Assembly (NCBI GenBank): GCA_033762255.1
Contig: JANRLT010000070.1
Location: 134,548 to 198,547 of the forward strand
Origin: Pirellulales bacterium
Lineage (GTDB): Bacteria; Planctomycetota; Planctomycetia; Pirellulales; JALHPA01
Length of the DNA: 64,000 nt
Direction: 5' to 3'
Position 1 is the stretch's first letter, and each line of letters starts with the position of its first letter. The position numbers were made by a program, and so were the translations under genes. This document shows, one piece after another, positions 7,809-17,703 of the stretch. A model generated the notes under the pieces. It was given only the letters and a program-made list of their open reading frames with translations, did not search any database and was not told the DNA's origin.

Positions 7809-8933
7809 ATGATACAAAAAGACTTTCGTCAATTGAGCGGGACTGGTAGCGGCAATCGCCTGACCTCGCCCCTGTCCGCAAATAATCCACGGGAAGCCCT
7901 GCCCACCGCGGAACTGACCACGGGCCTGAGCGTAGTGGTCCCCGTCTATCGCAGCCAGGAGACGTTGCCCCCGCTGGTGGCCGAGCTAGCCGCCGTGCTC
8001 CCCCAACTTGCTAGCAAATATGAGCTGCTGTTGGTCAATGATGGCAGCCCCGACGATAGCTGGCCGGTAATTGAGCTATTGTGCCAAAAGTACCCCTGGG
8101 TGCGTGGGATTCGGATGATGCGTAATTATGGCCAGCACAATGCGATTTTGTGCGGGGTCCGCGCGGCCCGTTGCGGCACGATTGTCACGATGGATGACGA
8201 TTTGCAGCATCCGCCAGCGGAAATTTCCAAGTTGCTCGCCAAGCTGGCCGAGGGGCATGACGTGGTGTACGGGACGCCGTCGAATTTGCCCCATTCCTGG
8301 TGGCGAAATTTTACCTCGCGCTTTACCAAACGGGCGTTTGCCCTGGCCACGGGGAATCACACGATCAAGGATATTAACGCCTTTCGCGCGTTTCGCACGC
8401 ATTTGCGCGACGCCTTTGCCGATTTTCGCAGCCCCCAACTGCAAATCGACGTGCTGCTCTCTTGGGGGACAAATAAATTTGCCACCACTCCCGTACGCCA
8501 AGAACCGCGCAGCGTGGGGCGTTCCAACTACAGTTTTATGAAGCTGGTCAACCATACCATGCTCTTATTAACGGGTTTTAGCACGGCCCCTTTGCGGCTG
8601 GCTAGCTTTACCGGATTGGCCTTTACCGCGCTTGGCTTTTTTGTGCTAGCTTATGCGGTCATACGTTACTTTGTGGGGGAGGCCCAGCCAGGCTTTCCGT
8701 TTATCGCGGCGATTATTTCAATCTTTAGCGGGATACAGTTGTTTATCTTGGGGATTATCGGCGAGTATCTGGCCCGCATGTTCAACCGCAGCCTCGAGCG
8801 TCCGCCGTATGTGGCCAGTGAACAAATCGGCCAACTGGCGCTGGGCGACTCCGCCTTGGGGGATCATTCCAGCACCGAAATCGTCGATCCGGCAAACTGG
8901 AAAGGGACTCTCCCCGTTTGCAAAGCCGCATAG
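7809..8933 (+). CDS. Glycosyltransferase family 2 with two C-terminal membrane helices (ArnC/GtrB-like)
   Basis: The 374-residue protein has an N-terminal GT-A domain: VVVPVYRS, then LLVNDGSPDDSW near residue 77, and the metal-binding DDDLQHPP near residue 127. QEPRSVGRSNYSF further on matches the Q-x-x-R-x-G region of polyprenyl-phosphate glycosyltransferases. Two long hydrophobic helices (about 250-280 and 290-318) follow. Such enzymes load a sugar onto undecaprenyl phosphate for use by a GT-C enzyme on the other side of the membrane. The next gene, convergent, encodes a polytopic membrane protein that could be such a partner; this is inference. The exact sugar is not known. Confidence 0.8.
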   Translation: MIQKDFRQLSGTGSGNRLTSPLSANNPREALPTAELTTGLSVVVPVYRSQETLPPLVAELAAVLPQLASKYELLLVNDGSPDDSWPVIELLCQKYPWVRGIRMMRNYGQHNAILCGVRAARCGTIVTMDDDLQHPPAEISKLLAKLAEGHDVVYGTPSNLPHSWWRNFTSRFTKRAFALATGNHTIKDINAFRAFRTHLRDAFADFRSPQLQIDVLLSWGTNKFATTPVRQEPRSVGRSNYSFMKLVNHTMLLLTGFSTAPLRLASFTGLAFTALGFFVLAYAVIRYFVGEAQPGFPFIAAIISIFSGIQLFILGIIGEYLARMFNRSLERPPYVASEQIGQLALGDSALGDHSSTEIVDPANWKGTLPVCKAA

Positions 8934-9166
8934 TTGGACGCTTTTCACGCTCGGCTACGAAAATAATCGCGATAAAAGATCTTATCCAAAATAAATGCCG
9001 CGCGGCATCCGCGGGCCAGACGATGTCAACGATTCGAGGTCAAGGGGACCGCACGGCGGGTTGGGTTTTACAATGCCTGTCGTACTATGTTTTTGGCACC
9101 ATGCATACCATACAATTTGGCCGCGAAGCATATTCTGGCGGTCGTAAATGATACGCTGTTCGTGGG

Positions 9167-11308
9167 TTATTCTTGTTCCAGCAGGCTCAGGCTATTGTCC
9201 AGCGCGGATTCTTGTTGCTGAGGGGACAACCGGGATTCCCGCTCCCACTCTGGCACTTCCTTGACCACCCGGGCCACAATGCACCGGGCGGAGTTAAAGT
9301 GACACACCGATTCGATTTTATGCAGGTAATGCTCTTCGATAAATGGCCCCAGCAGTTGCAAACAGATCGGCTGGGTCACCTGCAGTAGATCGTCGCGGGA
9401 ACACATTTCACGGGCCAGATCGCGAATCCCAAAATGCGCTTTCATTCGCTCGTTAAATGGCGTTCGTTGGGGCCAGCCCAGGGCTAAAATGCGCACACCC
9501 GCCAATTCCCGCTGGCTGGACAGCGGCCCCATCGCCTCATACGGAAAGCAACTGGACCAGCAGACAAACAGGCGTTCCTGCTGGTTGTCGGCTTTCATGG
9601 CGGTCAGCACTTCCTGGTACAACCGTCGTTCTTTGATCCTTTCTCGCCCTCGCCGATATTGCGTATAGACATGCACCGTCAGGCCCACGATCACCAGTCC
9701 GACCAGGCAATTTGCCAGAACACGGTAGGGTTGCAGGCTCATTCCGCGCTTGGCGGTCGAGTGGGTTTCTCCCCAGCGAATCCACAGCCACAAGCGGGGC
9801 TTTCCTTGCGCATAAAACCGCGTTCGCCAATGGGAGTAAAACAAGGTCACGCAAATGGGAAACGCCAAGATGGGCAAAAATACCCGCGGCGGGGGAGTTT
9901 TACGAAAGACAATCAAATAGCATAACAGGGCCACCGCCATTCCCGCGGCCGCGGCGATAACCACAAAATTCATCCGCCGCCGCTCGACAAAAAATAGCGC
10001 TAGCGGCCAGGCCAACAAGAGTCCCTGCGTCGTGCGATGATGAAAAATTTCATAAATTCCTTCCCACACGGTGATCCATGTGGCCCGTTCCGCCTGCCAG
10101 GGATACGCGGCCAGCAACTTTTGCAAATTTTCCTTGCTATAGATCACGGGATCATCGTAAAACCAACACATCATCATGCTAAAATCGGCTTGGGACCAAT
10201 TTACCGTCTGAAACACATGTTCCGTTTCGGGCGTGTAGCGCACCCAGCCTTCGTCATTAAATTTGACCCGCAGTTGATTGTACTGATAAAACGACGCCCA
10301 GCCCGCGTCCTGGGCGTAGTACCACTGATGGTAGCGCTCGGCGGCTAACACACCCAGCGTGGCCAAGCCCAACACGGCGCAGGTTACCGCCGTGGTAACA
10401 AGCCAGCGTCGTTGGCGCAGCCCCGCCAAGAGTAATACCGGCGCGGCCAAGGCCAAAACAAGGAAAAACGCGTCCAACCGCACCAAGCCACTCATCATCA
10501 AGCCACCCGCTGCAAGCAGCGACAAGATCCAGGGGCGTAACCGGTTCCCAGCGCGAAATTTGCCTGCAGCGGGATGGGCAGGCGAAACAGCTCCCCATTC
10601 ACGCTGCGCGGCCAGCAGCAACAGAGCGCCCCCCGCGCCAATCAGGTAACCCGTGGTGGTAAATTGCACGTTATTGAGGAAGTATAAGCCCCCCGTGGCA
10701 AAATAAAGCCAAAAAATCCCCATGCGCAAGCGCGTGTAGCGCTGGCTGATGATCGCATATAACAAAGCGCTATTGGCCAGCCAGTGCAGGCCGTATAAAT
10801 ACATTCCGTACCAGGGCAAATGAGGCAGCGTCTGGTAACAAAACTTCAGCGCGCGGCCGATCAGCACGTTGGTAAACACCAGATGCTCGTCCGGGGCCAG
10901 GGCGATCCCCTTGCCTGAGGCGATCATATTCATGACCGCGTCATCGTTGGTGTCAAACCCCGGCACAAACACGGCAAACACCAAGCCCAACAAAATCGCC
11001 ACATGCGTTAGCGAAAAACTGGCCGGCGACCGCCGGGCCCACCGCTCACAAGAGGCCCAGCCCGAGCGGCCGTAGCCGCGGAGTCGCGCGGCCCAGGGAT
11101 ACGGGTTGGACGTATTGACGGGCGGATCGATTTCGGCGCGACGACCAAAGGGACGTCGCAAGCGCGGGGGACGAAGGGCGGGGCTGTCAACAACAGTGGA
11201 CACGCGGGATTTGCCGGAGAAAAATTTGCCCAAATGATGAAACGGGGCGAAATATAACTCAAACCGGCGGCATTGACCTAGAGCAGTTGCGCGGAAACGC
11301 GCAAGCAA
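9167..11308 (-). CDS. Large polytopic membrane protein, possible GT-C glycosyltransferase
   Basis: The 713-residue protein has about 100 hydrophilic, basic N-terminal residues followed by roughly ten or more hydrophobic helices, then a soluble C-terminal part of about 190 residues. After the first helix comes FVPGFDTNDDAVMNMIASGK, an acidic loop like the Asp-Asp/Asp-Glu motif in the first outer loop of GT-C glycosyltransferases. I cannot assign a family. The true start could be downstream of 11308, since the N-terminus looks poorly conserved in character. It converges on the GT2 gene with a 233-nt gap that holds the 14-bp palindrome ATGCCGCGCGGCAT at 8995-9008. Confidence 0.55.
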   Translation of the reverse strand: MLARFRATALGQCRRFELYFAPFHHLGKFFSGKSRVSTVVDSPALRPPRLRRPFGRRAEIDPPVNTSNPYPWAARLRGYGRSGWASCERWARRSPASFSLTHVAILLGLVFAVFVPGFDTNDDAVMNMIASGKGIALAPDEHLVFTNVLIGRALKFCYQTLPHLPWYGMYLYGLHWLANSALLYAIISQRYTRLRMGIFWLYFATGGLYFLNNVQFTTTGYLIGAGGALLLLAAQREWGAVSPAHPAAGKFRAGNRLRPWILSLLAAGGLMMSGLVRLDAFFLVLALAAPVLLLAGLRQRRWLVTTAVTCAVLGLATLGVLAAERYHQWYYAQDAGWASFYQYNQLRVKFNDEGWVRYTPETEHVFQTVNWSQADFSMMMCWFYDDPVIYSKENLQKLLAAYPWQAERATWITVWEGIYEIFHHRTTQGLLLAWPLALFFVERRRMNFVVIAAAAGMAVALLCYLIVFRKTPPPRVFLPILAFPICVTLFYSHWRTRFYAQGKPRLWLWIRWGETHSTAKRGMSLQPYRVLANCLVGLVIVGLTVHVYTQYRRGRERIKERRLYQEVLTAMKADNQQERLFVCWSSCFPYEAMGPLSSQRELAGVRILALGWPQRTPFNERMKAHFGIRDLAREMCSRDDLLQVTQPICLQLLGPFIEEHYLHKIESVCHFNSARCIVARVVKEVPEWERESRLSPQQQESALDNSLSLLEQE

Positions 11309-11429
11309 TGCTAGCTGATAGCGTAAATTGGAAACCGATTGTGTGACTTAGACTGAAAAAAACATCAGCCCAGGGAAATATAACGCCGCTCTATGAAAAT
11401 AAAATGACTTCGCAATTTATAGACGCGGC

Positions 11430-13256
11430 CTAGTCCCACCACCACGACGCCGCCGCTTGGGGGCGGGTGTGGCCATGGTATTTGTGCTCATTGTGCAAAA
11501 AGCCCTTGGTCTCGGTAAAGAGATTGTCCGGATCAGCTAGCTTGGCGAGATCGACCCGCACCCCGCCGCTAATTCCCACAATGACTTGCTTCTTATTGAC
11601 CACGCGGTGATTCACCACGGATTCCACCCACGCGGGGGCCACATCGCGTTGTGGTTGATAGGAACCCTCCGCGCCAAAGCAGGTCATATGCCACTCCGCC
11701 CGCTGGTCCAGGTCGTGTTGCTGCACAATCGCCCCCAATAGCGCCAGGTCAAACAAATTTCGCAAATCGGCATACACGGGATACTTTTGGGCGAGTTGCT
11801 CAAATTTGGCGGTAAAACTGCTGGTGAATTGGCGGTTTTGGTCGGTGGCGTTTCCCGTGTGCTGGCGCGTGCCGTCCGGGTCCAACAGTTCATTCTCGCT
11901 GAGGACCTGCACCCCCTGACCGCGAATGGCAAAAGCCTGTCCATCCACCGACCGCACCACTTTTTGATAATTCACGGCAAACCACCAGCGCAAGACCTCT
12001 AGCGGGGGGGCGCTTTCGCCCGGAGCGACACGTATCGCGTCCAAATAGTTCGTCACGCCCAGGACACCGGGTTCCAGTCCGATCCCGACCAGTTTCATGC
12101 GATAATCGGCCTCTACCAGCACCCGGGCCGCGCGGGTGCGGGGATCCAAGCCGTAAATTTCGATTTTTTGCCTCCCTAACTGTTGGCGGATTTGTTCCAC
12201 CCAGGCGTCGCGGGCTTGTTTGCCGGGAGGAAGCGGTTTTTGGGTGGACGCGGTCAAAAATTCTTGCGTGGCGGCCAGGCGCTCTTTGGTGGGTGTGATG
12301 GAACAGCCAAAGATGGCGTTTTCTTGACTGAGCATGTGACGCAGGATCACCACGAGATCATCCAAATGCAACACAGGAGCTCCGGTGCGGGTGCTCAGGC
12401 AGCGGCCTTCCGGATCGCGCCGCCAACCCGCGGCGGGACCGGCAATGACAATATCCCGCTGTTGGGGATAAACAAAGATGTACTGAATTCGTTCTAGACC
12501 GGCCAGATAACGCAGATCGTCGGTCAAGGGGCGTCCCTCGGCCAAGGCGCGTTGCACGGCGGCTTCGAGTCGGACTAGGGAGATTTTGCGCAGGGCGCTC
12601 GGTTGTTCGATGGTGCCGCGCGGTTGTTGATTTTCTGTTTGAATTTTTTGTTGCAGGGCCGCCAATTGGGCCGTATCGTCCAACGTGGTGCGGCGTACTA
12701 GCAAACCCGTGGGATCGCAATAGACTCCCCCTTCAAATCCCTGGACATCTCCTTGGCCGCCATTTATTTTCCAGGTGTCGGGGGCGACGGTATTGGTGAT
12801 CAAGTCAATCAACGCGTCAAAATCCGCCTCGGCTCCGCCGGTATTTCCCGCGGCATCGTTGTTGTTGATTTCAGTCGCGGTCTCCACCGGCAAATAGTGT
12901 GCGGGACGGGAGGGACCAATTTCGCGCAGCATTTGTACGCGAACGATATCGCTGGAAAGCTCAAAGGCGGTTCCGATCGCCGCGTTCCGTCCCCCCGCGG
13001 CGGCCTGCGCCGTCGCGATCCGAGTGATGGCCGCATCGCGCTCCGATGGCGATGATATCTTTCGCGCTTGGGCCAGGGCCAGGGAGAACTCTCCCGCCGC
13101 CAGATGATCCGCAATGGTATCGCCAGAGCTGGTCACGGCAGGGGGGCGATCCGCCCCGACTAACGGGGAATTTACCGCCGGTCCGCTGAAAAATACCAAG
13201 AGCGCCAGCATACTCGCGATCGCACCGAAGATCGGACCAAATTGCCTCTCGCGCAT
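11430..13256 (-). CDS. Secreted protein of unknown function, DUF1598-like
   Basis: The 608-residue protein has an N-terminal hydrophobic segment (about residues 8-30) consistent with a signal peptide. A short helical repeat-like region (LAAGEFSLALAQARKIS, then RDAAITRIATAQAAAG) follows. The central part contains GGVYCDPTGLLVRR, a segment YLAGLERIQYIFVYPQQRDIVIAGP, and WWFAVNYQKVVRSVDGQAFA near residue 420. This pattern resembles a planctomycete secreted family annotated as DUF1598, by recollection rather than search. There is no enzymatic motif I recognise. It stands alone between the membrane protein and the hydrolase gene. Confidence 0.6.
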   Translation of the reverse strand: MRERQFGPIFGAIASMLALLVFFSGPAVNSPLVGADRPPAVTSSGDTIADHLAAGEFSLALAQARKISSPSERDAAITRIATAQAAAGGRNAAIGTAFELSSDIVRVQMLREIGPSRPAHYLPVETATEINNNDAAGNTGGAEADFDALIDLITNTVAPDTWKINGGQGDVQGFEGGVYCDPTGLLVRRTTLDDTAQLAALQQKIQTENQQPRGTIEQPSALRKISLVRLEAAVQRALAEGRPLTDDLRYLAGLERIQYIFVYPQQRDIVIAGPAAGWRRDPEGRCLSTRTGAPVLHLDDLVVILRHMLSQENAIFGCSITPTKERLAATQEFLTASTQKPLPPGKQARDAWVEQIRQQLGRQKIEIYGLDPRTRAARVLVEADYRMKLVGIGLEPGVLGVTNYLDAIRVAPGESAPPLEVLRWWFAVNYQKVVRSVDGQAFAIRGQGVQVLSENELLDPDGTRQHTGNATDQNRQFTSSFTAKFEQLAQKYPVYADLRNLFDLALLGAIVQQHDLDQRAEWHMTCFGAEGSYQPQRDVAPAWVESVVNHRVVNKKQVIVGISGGVRVDLAKLADPDNLFTETKGFLHNEHKYHGHTRPQAAASWWWD

Positions 13257-13468
13257 CGCACACCTCTTTAAAAGAAGATACTAGAATAGTCGCGCCTGTT
13301 CCGGGGCGCATCTCTAACCTAAGAGCGCAATATCGCGCGCGGGAGAGGGACTGTCAAGCAAATCCGGCTAGAGATGATTAAAGCTATGATTTTTGCCGCA
13401 ATACGCTAGTTCTTTTACTAACCAGTGGGGGCGATTGACTAGCGCAAGGGGATCGTGGGGGGAAGTTT

Positions 13469-14410
13469 TCATTTGCCGGGCTGGGAATTTAGCACGCCGG
13501 CTTTTTGCAAAAAAGTTTCGATATCTCCCCACGCCGCCATCACGTTGGGGGGGTGGTCGTTATGGCCTCGATCAGTCCAACTAATAAACGTCGCGGCGGA
13601 ATTAGCGGCGGCCAGGGCAGCACCATGCTCATGGGGAACAGTCCAATCAAGTTTGCCGTGCAGAATCAACAGGGGCTTTTGCCATGTGGAAACTGTGGCA
13701 AGATTGTCAAAACGCTCGCTACACAGGGCCCCCGGCAACCAATAGCGCCCCGCCATATCAATCAAGCTGGTATAGGTTGATTCCAAGATCAGCGCCGCCA
13801 GCGGCCGCTCCCGCGCGAGCGCGCAAGCCGCGCCGCCGCCCATGGATCGTCCATGCGCGACGACCCGCGTCGGATCCACATCCGGCCGCTTGATCAGTTG
13901 ATCATAGGCCGCGACGGCGTTGGCGGAGATGGTCGCCTCGCACGGTTCGCCGCTGGAGCGGCCATAGTCGGGATATTCGACCAGCGCGACCCCGCAACCC
14001 CAGCTGCGGTAGGTTTGCAATAGCGTGGGCCAATCGTCAATTAACTCGCCATTGCCATGAAAATAGATAACCAGCGGCGCGCTGGCGGAGGGAACCACCT
14101 GCTTTTTTTCCGGGGAGGTGGCGCTTACAGGATGGATGGCGGCGGGTGGGTTAACGATCTTATTTGGCATCAACGGGGGCAGATACCAAACTTCGACTTT
14201 AGCGCCGTCCCGTTCCAACCAAAAAATTTCCCGCCCGGTATGATCCGCAAGCGGTTCGTTTGCCGACCGATGCCGACCGGGAAACATAATATGTCGCTGG
14301 GAAACGTACATTACGACCACATAAGATCCATACAGCAATCCCAAGAGAATTCCCCATCCCAGCCATCTGCGGGGAATAAATCGTGTTTTGGATTTGGCGT
14401 TTTGTGGCAT
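13469..14410 (-). CDS. Membrane-anchored alpha/beta hydrolase (serine hydrolase)
   Basis: The 313-residue protein has one N-terminal membrane helix (about 17-37) and then an alpha/beta-hydrolase domain. The oxyanion-side motif YFHGNGE is followed by the nucleophile elbow HGRSMGG near residue 187, an Asp in HGKLDWTVP near residue 255, and a His in RGHNDHP near residue 283, completing a Ser-Asp-His triad. It resembles BEM46/ABHD13-type hydrolases. The single helix suggests that the catalytic domain faces the periplasm. The substrate is unknown. A 212-nt gap separates it from the DUF1598-like gene; der ends 114 nt upstream on the same strand. Confidence 0.8.
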   Translation of the reverse strand: MPQNAKSKTRFIPRRWLGWGILLGLLYGSYVVVMYVSQRHIMFPGRHRSANEPLADHTGREIFWLERDGAKVEVWYLPPLMPNKIVNPPAAIHPVSATSPEKKQVVPSASAPLVIYFHGNGELIDDWPTLLQTYRSWGCGVALVEYPDYGRSSGEPCEATISANAVAAYDQLIKRPDVDPTRVVAHGRSMGGGAACALARERPLAALILESTYTSLIDMAGRYWLPGALCSERFDNLATVSTWQKPLLILHGKLDWTVPHEHGAALAAANSAATFISWTDRGHNDHPPNVMAAWGDIETFLQKAGVLNSQPGK

Positions 14411-14524
14411 GGTAAATACGTCTAAAATAGAAATTAGTTTCGGCTTTAATCCGCCGCGCCCAATCCTGTGGCGTGTAAAATTTATCCTGGGTGCCGCTTT
14501 GCGTACTTGCGATAAATCGCGGGA

Positions 14525-16012
14525 TTATCCCCGCGATATTCCCGAGGGGCTTTCTTCTAGCTCATCATTGTAGTCTTCTCCCAACACGTCCTCCGCCAGC
14601 ACGTCATCAAGGCTGTCATCCAGCAATTCCGGTTCTTCCTCGCTAATCATTTCCCGCAACTCCGGTTGCATCAGGTCGGCCGCGCTGTAGGTCCGCTCCT
14701 CCCGCCGACGCAAGTAGAGCTTGATCGGCACTTCGCCAAACGGCAGGTTATCCCGAAACACGCCCAAGAGATACCGCCGATACGTGGGCATGATCGCCAG
14801 GGGGTCGTTGCAAAAGAGCACGATGGTGGGGGGAGCGGCGTCCACCTGGGTGGCGTAGTAAATCTTGAGCCGTTTGTTTTTGACGATAGGGGGGGGATTT
14901 TGCTTGAGCGCGGCTTTGATCACGCGGTTTAGCTCGCCGGTGCTGACCCGCGCTTGGGTTTGCTTAAAAAGCATTTGCGCGTGATTGATCAGCGCCTTCA
15001 TGTTCTTGCCGGTTTTTCCGGTGATAAACGCGATCGGCACGTGATGCATCGAGCGAAACGTGTCGCGCAAATACGTGACCCATTTCTCCGTGGGCAACTC
15101 GCCGTGCAGCAGGTCCCACTTATTCACCACAAAGATGCAAGGCTTGTAATTTTCCTCGATATAGTCGCATAGTTGTTTGTCAACCTTGCTAATCGGCTGC
15201 ATCGGATCAAAAAACAAAAACACGATATCCGCGCGGCGAATGCTGCGTTCGGCGCGGTGCTTGCTGTAAAAGTCGATATCGGTGGTGACGCTTTTGCGGC
15301 GGCGCAACCCCGGGGTGTCGATCGCCACAAAGGTTTTGCCATCCAGTTCAAACCGCACATCAATGCTGTCGCGCGTGGTCCCCGCGATCTCGCTCACTAT
15401 GACGCGCTCCGCCTGCGCCAAGGTATTGATAAATGTGCTTTTGCCCACATTGCGGCGGCCCACAATCGCCAGTTTCATATCGACATCGGCGGGTTGGCCA
15501 TCCCCCGCCGTGGGTTCCGGCAGCCGCTGGACAATCATGCTTAGCAGTTCGCGGCGGTTGCGGTTTTGCAGCGTGCTGACCCGGATCAATTTTCCGCGGC
15601 CTAGCTTATAAAATTCGTCCGCCTGCGTGTCATAAGTGTCATCGTCGGTTTTGTTGGCGACCAGGATTGTCGGGACATCGATATAGCGGAGCCGCTTGGC
15701 CACGTCATAATCAGCCGGAGTCAACCCCGTCCGGGTATCCACCACAAACAAAATCACCGCCGCGGATTCGAGCGCGGCGTCAATCTGGCTTTCCACGGCC
15801 TCATTAAGATTGTCCGGGTCGTCAAATCCCATCCCCCCGGTGTCCACAATTTCAAAAAAGCGGTCATCCTCGCATAATAAATAGGTCAAACGATCGCGCG
15901 TCACCCCCGCCGTCTGATCCACAATGGCTAGCCGCTTGTGCGCTAACCAGTTGAACAGACTTGACTTGCCGACATTTGGCCGGCCAACGATGACGACTTG
16001 GGGAACTGCCAT
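14525..16012 (-). CDS. der: Ribosome assembly GTPase Der (EngA)
   Basis: Two tandem GTPase domains are plain: GRPNVGKSSLFN at the N-terminus and GRRNVGKSTFINTL near residue 180, each with DTGG or DTPG (G3) and NKTD or NKWD (G4). A KH-like C-terminal domain and a strongly acidic tail complete the Der architecture. Der assists 50S subunit assembly. The ATG at 16012 (MAVPQVVIVGRPN) is chosen over one 21 nt upstream because the family begins just before the first G1 loop; this gives 495 residues. It is divergent from ychF, another ribosome-associated GTPase, with a 270-nt shared region. Confidence 0.95.
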   Translation of the reverse strand: MAVPQVVIVGRPNVGKSSLFNWLAHKRLAIVDQTAGVTRDRLTYLLCEDDRFFEIVDTGGMGFDDPDNLNEAVESQIDAALESAAVILFVVDTRTGLTPADYDVAKRLRYIDVPTILVANKTDDDTYDTQADEFYKLGRGKLIRVSTLQNRNRRELLSMIVQRLPEPTAGDGQPADVDMKLAIVGRRNVGKSTFINTLAQAERVIVSEIAGTTRDSIDVRFELDGKTFVAIDTPGLRRRKSVTTDIDFYSKHRAERSIRRADIVFLFFDPMQPISKVDKQLCDYIEENYKPCIFVVNKWDLLHGELPTEKWVTYLRDTFRSMHHVPIAFITGKTGKNMKALINHAQMLFKQTQARVSTGELNRVIKAALKQNPPPIVKNKRLKIYYATQVDAAPPTIVLFCNDPLAIMPTYRRYLLGVFRDNLPFGEVPIKLYLRRREERTYSAADLMQPELREMISEEEPELLDDSLDDVLAEDVLGEDYNDELEESPSGISRG

Positions 16013-16282
16013 AAAAAAATCAGGAAATATCAAATCCGTGCGCTAACGTAAATTTAACTATTATTGTAGTCTAATTGCCCCGGGATTTTTGGGATAGGTG
16101 GTTCCAGGCATGGCTAGAATCTCCTAAGTCAAAATCACGCCATGAGTTAAGTTGCCGCAACCTGGTTGGGCCTTGCCCAATCGCCCGAAAACCATCACAC
16201 TGCCAGTTCGCCCGGCGGCATGTATTCTTTGGGATAAACTTAGCCTGAACGGGTATTTTTTTTGTTACAGGAGCAGCTCCTT

Positions 16283-17374
16283 ATGGAGGCGGGAATCGTC
16301 GGTTTGCCAAATGTGGGTAAAAGCACGCTATTTAACGTGCTTACCAGCAGTCAAGCGGCCCAGGCCGCCAACTATCCCTTTTGTACGATTGAACCAAATG
16401 AAGGGATCGTCAGCGTGCCGGATCCGCGGCTAGATCGGATTGCCGCCTTGATCCAACCCCAACGCATCGTTCCCGCCATGCTCAAGCTGGTGGATATCGC
16501 GGGTATCGTCAAAGGGGCCAGCGAAGGGCAGGGCCTGGGTAACAAATTTCTTAGCCATATCCGCGAAGTTGACGCTATTTTGCAGGTGGTTCGCTGTTTT
16601 GACGATCCCGATGTCACGCACGTCGCGGGCAAGGTGGACCCGCTGTCAGATATCGAAACGATCGAAATGGAGCTAATGCTGGCGGATTTGCAATCGATTG
16701 AGACATCCTTGCCAAAGGCGCAGCGGGCCGCCAAAGGAGGGGACAAAGAGTTAAAACTCAAGGCCGACGCCCTAGAAATCTGCCAAAAGCAACTCGCCGA
16801 AGGATTGCCCCTGCGGACATTAAAGCTAGAGGAAACACTTCGCGCGGCGGTAAAAAGCTACGGCTTTATGACGGATAAACCAATTTTGTTTGTCGCGAAT
16901 GTGGACGAAAACGACCTGCACGGCACGGGACCCCTGGCCCAGAAAGTCCGCGATTACGCGGCGAACCATGGCGCCAATGTGGTTCCGGTTTGCGCCAAGT
17001 TGGAGGCCGAAATTGCCGAACTAGCCCCCGCGGATCGGGCGGAAATGCTGGAATCCGTCGGCCTGACCGAGCCAGCGCTCAGTGTACTAGCGCGCGAGGC
17101 TTACCGCACGCTGGGCCTGCAAAGCTACTTTACCGCGGGAGAAAAGGAAGTTCGCGCCTGGACGATTCCCATCGGAGCAACAGCACCGCAGGCGGCCGGG
17201 GTGATTCATACGGACTTTGAAAAAGGCTTTATCCGGGCCGAAGTCTACAGTTTACCCGATTTGGAAACCTATAAAACCGAAAAAGACCTGCGCGCCGCGG
17301 GAAAACTACGGACCGAAGGGAAAGGGTACGTAATGGCTGACGGCGATATTTGTCATTTCTTATTTAATGTGTAA
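16283..17374 (+). CDS. ychF: Ribosome-binding GTPase/ATPase YchF
   Basis: From the ATG at 16283 the protein has 363 residues and starts [20 protein letters not shown]. It has [20 protein letters not shown] (G3 region) and FVANVDEND, the altered G4 motif (NxxE) that makes YchF prefer ATP. The C-terminal TGS-type domain ([20 protein letters not shown]) is present. An ATG 21 nt upstream is less likely, because YchF proteins start directly before the G1 loop. A GGAG-like sequence lies shortly before the chosen start. YchF associates with ribosomes and affects translation of leaderless mRNA and stress responses in other bacteria. Confidence 0.95.
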   Translation: MEAGIVGLPNVGKSTLFNVLTSSQAAQAANYPFCTIEPNEGIVSVPDPRLDRIAALIQPQRIVPAMLKLVDIAGIVKGASEGQGLGNKFLSHIREVDAILQVVRCFDDPDVTHVAGKVDPLSDIETIEMELMLADLQSIETSLPKAQRAAKGGDKELKLKADALEICQKQLAEGLPLRTLKLEETLRAAVKSYGFMTDKPILFVANVDENDLHGTGPLAQKVRDYAANHGANVVPVCAKLEAEIAELAPADRAEMLESVGLTEPALSVLAREAYRTLGLQSYFTAGEKEVRAWTIPIGATAPQAAGVIHTDFEKGFIRAEVYSLPDLETYKTEKDLRAAGKLRTEGKGYVMADGDICHFLFNV

Positions 17375-17703
17375 CACCCGCCGTCAGGGCCGCGGCTAGG
17401 AAATTTACCATATTCGAGGCAGGCTTAACTCATTACCTGGAAATAATTTGCGGCAAACCTTTTTTCCGGCAATTGCCGGGATGTCGGTAAATTGGGTGGT
17501 GAACGCTTGGTTTGAGTAACTTTAACGATTACATAAACTCTATTGCAGTCTCATCTTAAAGCAAAAATCGCGCACCCCGGTGGGTGACTTTTGGCTTGCA
17601 TTTGGCAACAAAACGGCGTAATGTAAAAATTTGGTTGATAGCCCGAGACCATATTTTTACTCTATTTTGACAATTGCGTTGAGCGGTCTCATTCATCATT
17701 CGC
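17375..17703. other. Intergenic region with a 14-bp palindrome
   Basis: This 329-nt gap separates ychF from a membrane-protein gene. It holds CCGGCAATTGCCGG at 17466-17479, preceded rather than followed by a T-run on the plus strand, so it is not a standard terminator for ychF. GAGACC (about 17645) and GGTCTC (about 17685) form a distant inverted pair just upstream of the next start. No gene is supported. Confidence 0.35.
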
